Assembly (NCBI GenBank): GCA_902795275.1
Contig: CADBKQ010000004.1
Location: 1 to 64,000, forward strand
Source: an uncultured Eubacteriales bacterium
GTDB lineage: Bacteria > Bacillota > Clostridia > Christensenellales > Aristaeellaceae
Direction: 5' to 3'
DNA length: 64,000 bases
A model generated the notes under the pieces. It was not told where the DNA came from. It did no database searches and saw nothing but the letters and a program-made list of their open reading frames with translations. Positions 60,234 to 64,000 of the stretch are shown here, piece after piece (position 1 is the stretch's first letter; the number at the start of each line of letters is the position of its first letter). The position numbers and the translations under genes were made by a program.

Positions 60234-60803
60234 ATGAAAGAACTTTGGGAACTCTATCTCACCTTCGCGCGGATCGGCTGCGTCACCTTCGGCGGGGGCT
60301 ACGCCATGCTGCCGATATTGGAGCGGGAGCTGGTGGACAAGCGCCATTGGACGAGCATGGACGATCTGCGGGATTATTTCTCCATCGGCCAGTGCACGCC
60401 GGGGGTGATCGCCCTGAACGTGAGCACCTTCATCGGCCAGAAGAAAGCGGGCGTCAAAGGCGCGCTGGTTGCGGGGCTGGGTTTCCTGACCGGTCCGCTG
60501 GTGATCATCACGCTGATTGCGGCGTTTTTGCAGAACTTCGCCCAGTACCCCGTGGTGCAGCACGCCTTCGCGGGCATCCGCGTGTGCGTGTGCGTGCTGA
60601 TCGTGCAGGCGGTGCTGCGGCTGTGGAAAAAGTCCGTGGTGGATGGCGCGGCGCTGGCGATTTACCTGGCGGTGTTCGCGCTGAATGCTTTTTCTCCCCT
60701 GCTGCCGGTGAAGATTCCCGCCGCGGCGCTGGTGATCCTGGCGGGCTGCGTGGGCATGTTCATTTCCCTCCGCCGGAGCAAGGCCGCAAAGGAGGGAAAG
60801 TAG
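60234..60803 (+). CDS. Chromate transporter subunit, first half (ChrA-like)
   Basis: A 189-aa half-length CHR protein with about six helices: FARIGCVTFGGGYAMLPILE and SIGQCTPGVIALNVSTFIG are the N-terminal-half signatures. Firmicutes usually carry ChrA as two half-genes that act together; the second follows 3 nt later. Expected to export chromate, or more generally oxyanions. ATG 60234 with GAGGA upstream. Confidence 0.88.
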   Translation: MKELWELYLTFARIGCVTFGGGYAMLPILERELVDKRHWTSMDDLRDYFSIGQCTPGVIALNVSTFIGQKKAGVKGALVAGLGFLTGPLVIITLIAAFLQNFAQYPVVQHAFAGIRVCVCVLIVQAVLRLWKKSVVDGAALAIYLAVFALNAFSPLLPVKIPAAALVILAGCVGMFISLRRSKAAKEGK

Positions 60804-60806
60804 GCC

Positions 60807-61367
60807 ATGGTATTTCTGCGCCTGTTTTATGAATTCTTCAAGACCGGCCTGTTCTCCGTGGGCGGCGGGCTGGCGACGCTTCCCTTCCTCTATGAAATGA
60901 GCGGCAACACCGGCTGGTTTTCCACCGCGGACATTGCCAATATGATTGCCGTGTCGGAGTCCACCCCCGGCCCCATCGGCATCAACATGTCCACCTACGC
61001 GGGCTTCACCACCGCCGGGGTGCTGGGCGGCGTGGTGGCTTCGCTGGGCCTGGCCGCGCCGTCGGTCATCATCATTTTGATCATCGCCAAGTTCCTGGAA
61101 AAATTCCGGAACAACCGCTTCGTGGAAGGCGCGTTCTACGGCCTGCGCCCCGCCTCCATCGCCATGATCACCGTCGCCGGGCTGAACGTGGCGCGGGTGG
61201 CGCTGGTGAACATGGACACCCTGGCCGCGGGCAATTACGGAGAATTCTTCCTCTGGAAAGCCATCCTTCTGGGCACCGCCATTTTCATCGGCCAGCGGAA
61301 GCTGAAATGGAGCCCGGTGATCTTTATTGCCATCGCCGCCGTCGTCGGCATCGTGTTTCAGTTCTGA
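60807..61367 (+). CDS. Chromate transporter subunit, second half (ChrA-like)
   Basis: A 186-aa partner: FFKTGLFSVGGGLATLPFLYE and VSESTPGPIGINMSTYAGF, the C-terminal-half signatures, five to six helices. It lies 3 nt after the first half in the same operon. Confidence 0.88.
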   Translation: MVFLRLFYEFFKTGLFSVGGGLATLPFLYEMSGNTGWFSTADIANMIAVSESTPGPIGINMSTYAGFTTAGVLGGVVASLGLAAPSVIIILIIAKFLEKFRNNRFVEGAFYGLRPASIAMITVAGLNVARVALVNMDTLAAGNYGEFFLWKAILLGTAIFIGQRKLKWSPVIFIAIAAVVGIVFQF

Positions 61368-61483
61368 GGACAAGAAAACCCCGAAGCAGCTTTCGCAATG
61401 GAAGTGACTCCGGGAATTTCTTTAATGCGAAAAATCTGCCGTTTTGGATTTCACTGTTTTTTGGTTTTTATACCGGAAGTATC

Positions 61484-61512
61484 TTGTCATTTGGCTGTTT
61501 TTTGGCTATAAT
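61484..61512 (+). promoter_or_regulatory. SigmaA promoter of glnS
   Basis: TTGTCA (61484-61489), 17-bp spacer, TATAAT (61507-61512). No T-box leader was recognised. Confidence 0.75.
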
Positions 61513-61572
61513 GATGCAAGCGCCGGACGCGGCGCAATTTGATGAACCTATTTATGTAAGGAGGCCAGGCGT

Positions 61573-63264
61573 ATGGAAAACGAGAATGCACGCACAAATT
61601 TCATCTGGGACGCCATTGATCAGGATTTGAGGGAAGGGCGCGCCCAGCAGGTGCACACCCGTTTTCCTCCCGAACCCAACGGCTACCCGCACATCGGCCA
61701 CTGCAAGGCGCTGGTGACGGACTTTGGCACCGCGGAAAAGTACGGCGGCCTGTGCAACCTGCGCTTTGACGACACCAACCCCGCCAAGGAGGACACGGAA
61801 TACGCCGAGGCCATCAAGCGGGATATCGAATGGCTGGGCTTCCACTGGACGGGCGGCCTGTTCTACGCCAGCGATTACTACCAGAGGCTGTACGACATCG
61901 CCGAGGATTTCATCAAGCGCGGCCTGGCCTACGTGGACGAGCTGAGCGCCGATGAAATGCGGGAATACCGCGGCACTCTGACCACCCCCGGCAAGAACTC
62001 CCCCTGGCGCGACCGCCCCGCGGAAGAAAGCCTCGATCTGTTCCGCCGCATGAAGGCGGGCGAATTCCCGGAAGGCCGCTATATCCTGCGGGCCAGGATC
62101 GATATGGCGTCCCCCAACATGAACATGCGCGACCCCGCCATGTACCGCATCCTGTACAAGGAACACTGGCGCACCGGCAACACCTGGTGCATTTATCCCA
62201 TGTATGACTTCGCCCATCCCCTGAGCGACGCCTTTGAGGGCATCACCTATTCCCTCTGCTCCCTGGAGTTTGAGGATCACCGGCCCCTGTACGACTGGTT
62301 CGTGGAAAAGGCCGGGTTCCGGGCCGGAGACGGCAAGGGCTATTTCGGCCCCCGGCAGATCGAATTCGCCCGGCTGAACATTACGCGCACCGTCATGAGC
62401 AAGCGCCACCTGCGCCGCCTGGTGGAAGAAGGCTTCGTGGTGGGCTGGGACGATCCCCGGATGCCCACCCTGACCGCTATGCGCCGCAGGGGCTATCCCG
62501 GCAGCGCCATCCGCAATTTTGTGGAGCAGGTGGGCCTGGCGAAGGCAGACTCCACCGTGGACGTGCAGATGCTGGACGCCTGCGTCCGCGACGCCCTGGG
62601 CGATTCCGCACCCCGGGTCATGGCCGTGCTGAATCCCGTCAAGGTGGTGCTCACCAACGTACCCGACGGCTGGACGGACACCCTCACCATGGAAAACCAT
62701 CCCGACCACCCCGAGCTGGGCGAGCGGCAGGTGACCATCAGCAAGGAAATCTGGATCGAGAAAGAGGACTTCGAGGAGGTTCCCCCCAAGAAGTTCTTCC
62801 GCTTGAAGCCCGACGGCGAAGTGCGCTTGAAGGGCGCGTACATCATCAAGTGTGAAAACGTGGTGCACGCCGCCGACGGCAGCATTGATCATATCGAATG
62901 CAGCGTTGATCTGTCCTCCCGCTCCGGCAGCGAAGGGGCCAACCGCAAAGTCAAGGGCACCATCCATTGGGTGGATGCTAACGACTGCTCCGCGTTTGAA
63001 GCCCGCCTGTACGACCAGCTCATGACCGAGGAATGGGACACCGCCTCCGCCGAGGAAAAGAAGGACGTGACCGCTTTCGTCAATCCCAACTCCCTGGAAG
63101 TGGTGACCGGCTACTGCGAACATACCCTGGTCAGCGCGAATGTGGGCGACACCTTCCAGTTCCTGCGCATGGGCTACTTCTGCAAGGATAAGGACAGTAC
63201 GGACGAAAAGAGCGTCTATAACCGCGTGGTCAGCCTGAAAGACAGCTATAAGCCGCAGAAGTAA
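61573..63264 (+). CDS. glnS: Glutaminyl-tRNA synthetase
   Basis: A 563-aa class I synthetase: HIGH signature in FPPEPNGYPHIGHCKA (residues 40-43), NLRFDDTNPAKE, MYDFAHPLSD, and the KMSKS equivalent VMSKRHL (about 275-278), then the anticodon-binding beta barrels. It charges tRNA-Gln directly. Many clostridia instead use GatCAB, so a GlnRS is notable; the C-terminal region is normal length. GGAGG precedes ATG 61573. Confidence 0.95.
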   Translation: MENENARTNFIWDAIDQDLREGRAQQVHTRFPPEPNGYPHIGHCKALVTDFGTAEKYGGLCNLRFDDTNPAKEDTEYAEAIKRDIEWLGFHWTGGLFYASDYYQRLYDIAEDFIKRGLAYVDELSADEMREYRGTLTTPGKNSPWRDRPAEESLDLFRRMKAGEFPEGRYILRARIDMASPNMNMRDPAMYRILYKEHWRTGNTWCIYPMYDFAHPLSDAFEGITYSLCSLEFEDHRPLYDWFVEKAGFRAGDGKGYFGPRQIEFARLNITRTVMSKRHLRRLVEEGFVVGWDDPRMPTLTAMRRRGYPGSAIRNFVEQVGLAKADSTVDVQMLDACVRDALGDSAPRVMAVLNPVKVVLTNVPDGWTDTLTMENHPDHPELGERQVTISKEIWIEKEDFEEVPPKKFFRLKPDGEVRLKGAYIIKCENVVHAADGSIDHIECSVDLSSRSGSEGANRKVKGTIHWVDANDCSAFEARLYDQLMTEEWDTASAEEKKDVTAFVNPNSLEVVTGYCEHTLVSANVGDTFQFLRMGYFCKDKDSTDEKSVYNRVVSLKDSYKPQK

Positions 63265-63303
63265 TCCGGGTTTCCCACGACTGATTGACAAAGGATGACT
63301 GCG

Positions 63304-64000
63304 ATGAAACAAAACACGCTCCGTTTGCTTTTCCTGTTAACGCTGCTGGCTTTGCTGCTGACGCAGGTTCACTTCGCCGCTTTGGCTGAGGAAACGTCCT
63401 CCGATGTGGCTCTGACACACCCGCATACCGTGGAGGATTTCTTTGGCGCAGGGCCGGAAGAAATTTCTCCTTTGCTGCACGGGCTGATGGACGATTTCGG
63501 CGGCCCGGACAACATGAATGAAATCTTGCTGAACAAATGGCCCGGCGCATCGGGTTCGCACGTACCGGTATGGGATGATTTTACGCCGGTGCAGCCATAC
63601 TATATCCCGAAGATGGGCGCGGGCGTGACGCCTTATACGGAAGAGGAAACGGGCGAACAATACCTGATGTGGTTCGTGGATCAGATGGATCTGCGTCTGG
63701 AGGATTGGCAAATCACCATTCTTGACGGCGACAGGCAATGGGAATTGGTGTATTTACCACCATTTCATTTTTCTGAATTGTTTCCCGCAGCGGAATACGG
63801 AGTCGATGGCATGGAATTTACCCGCTATCCTGAACAGAACGTCCGGATTACGGTCTGCGTGGATGTCAATGCTGAACTGACCCGGAGCGAGGTTTGCTGG
63901 CAGGATGATCAGTACCTGATCGAATGGCACTGGCTGGAGGATTTGGGACATAACACCCTGAGGCTTCTCTGGAAGGACCGCGATCAAGGCTTCCTGATGC
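63304..64000 (+). CDS. Secreted protein of unknown function, partial (runs off end)
   Basis: ATG 63304 (AAAGGA upstream) opens a frame that stays open to the window edge (232 codons). Signal peptide KQNTLRLLFLLTLLALLLTQ then HFAALAEE, followed by an acidic extracellular domain with many aromatic residues (PVWDDFTPVQPYYIP, LEDWQITILDGDRQWEL). No lipobox. I do not recognise the family. It starts about 40 nt after glnS and may be read from the same promoter. Confidence 0.75.
   Translation, partial: MKQNTLRLLFLLTLLALLLTQVHFAALAEETSSDVALTHPHTVEDFFGAGPEEISPLLHGLMDDFGGPDNMNEILLNKWPGASGSHVPVWDDFTPVQPYYIPKMGAGVTPYTEEETGEQYLMWFVDQMDLRLEDWQITILDGDRQWELVYLPPFHFSELFPAAEYGVDGMEFTRYPEQNVRITVCVDVNAELTRSEVCWQDDQYLIEWHWLEDLGHNTLRLLWKDRDQGFLM

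Noticed and set aside
61368..61572. T-box riboswitch upstream of glnS
   Set aside because: The conserved AGGGTGGNACCGCG antiterminator motif is absent and a plain promoter lies close to the gene.

Overview
The window looks like chromosomal DNA of a Gram-positive anaerobe of the class Clostridia, probably a gut or rumen lineage. Evidence: a perfect CIRCE operator before groES, a long-form HPF, a class B sortase, TnpV and large serine recombinases typical of clostridial elements, Sec signal peptides without an outer-membrane system, and strong AGGAGG-type ribosome sites. The finer placement (a Christensenellales/Oscillospirales-like uncultured group) is inference only. No rRNA, tRNA or CRISPR was recognised.

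Region 1 (1-17.0 kb) is visibly more AT-rich and is an accessory island. It opens with a nested, broken insertion sequence: an IS110-type transposase split by a fragment of a second IS with 10-bp flanking repeats. A large serine recombinase follows, then a three-gene nucleotide-uronate operon: an HTH-UDP-sugar dehydrogenase fusion, a galacturonokinase-like kinase, and a nucleotidyltransferase cut off by a second recombinase block. That block has an amber stop inside the recombinase, two further paralogous accessory genes, a long hairpin and a 31-bp-phased repeat array. It abuts a 5'-truncated wbpB, followed by intact wbpD, wbpE and wbpA homologues (UDP-2,3-diacetamido-uronate surface-sugar genes). 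TnpV, an EcsAB-like ABC pair, two pseudogene patches and a GT-C membrane glycosyltransferase complete the island.

Region 2 (17.2-34.6 kb) is high-GC and mostly housekeeping: an MBL hydrolase, a sortase B with two compensating frameshifts, an AAA-CYTH protein, FeoAB, HPF, TcdA, a HAD phosphatase, an orphan Zn/Mn permease, a YdjM-like membrane protein, a secreted SGNH hydrolase, groESL and a secreted GH3 glycosidase. Between GH3 and a small HD hydrolase lies an odd locus at 33.04-33.97 kb: a promoter with a perfect palindrome, a (CAAG)10 tract, a strong terminator-like hairpin and two small paralogous peptide genes.

Region 3 (34.7-54.6 kb) is carbohydrate use. A LacI regulator diverges from an oxidoreductase/acyltransferase-like/ABC-sugar-uptake operon, with a palindromic operator on the promoter. 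After RecD2 and a CmpB-family membrane protein comes a galactan locus: esterase, two membrane proteins, GH53 galactanase, MalE-like binding protein with an extra C-terminal beta domain, MalF/MalG-like permeases and an MsmK-type ATPase.

Region 4 (54.6-64 kb) holds a two-component system, a UBA-DUF4342 protein, a toxin-antitoxin pair, TopB, a split chromate transporter, glutaminyl-tRNA synthetase and the start of a secreted protein that runs off the end.

Scattered through the high-GC part are intergenic arrays of 7-bp repeats that share a TAG-purine-purine core. Several are arranged as inverted pairs. They are the most unusual genome-scale pattern here, together with the HTH-dehydrogenase fusion and the small-peptide locus.
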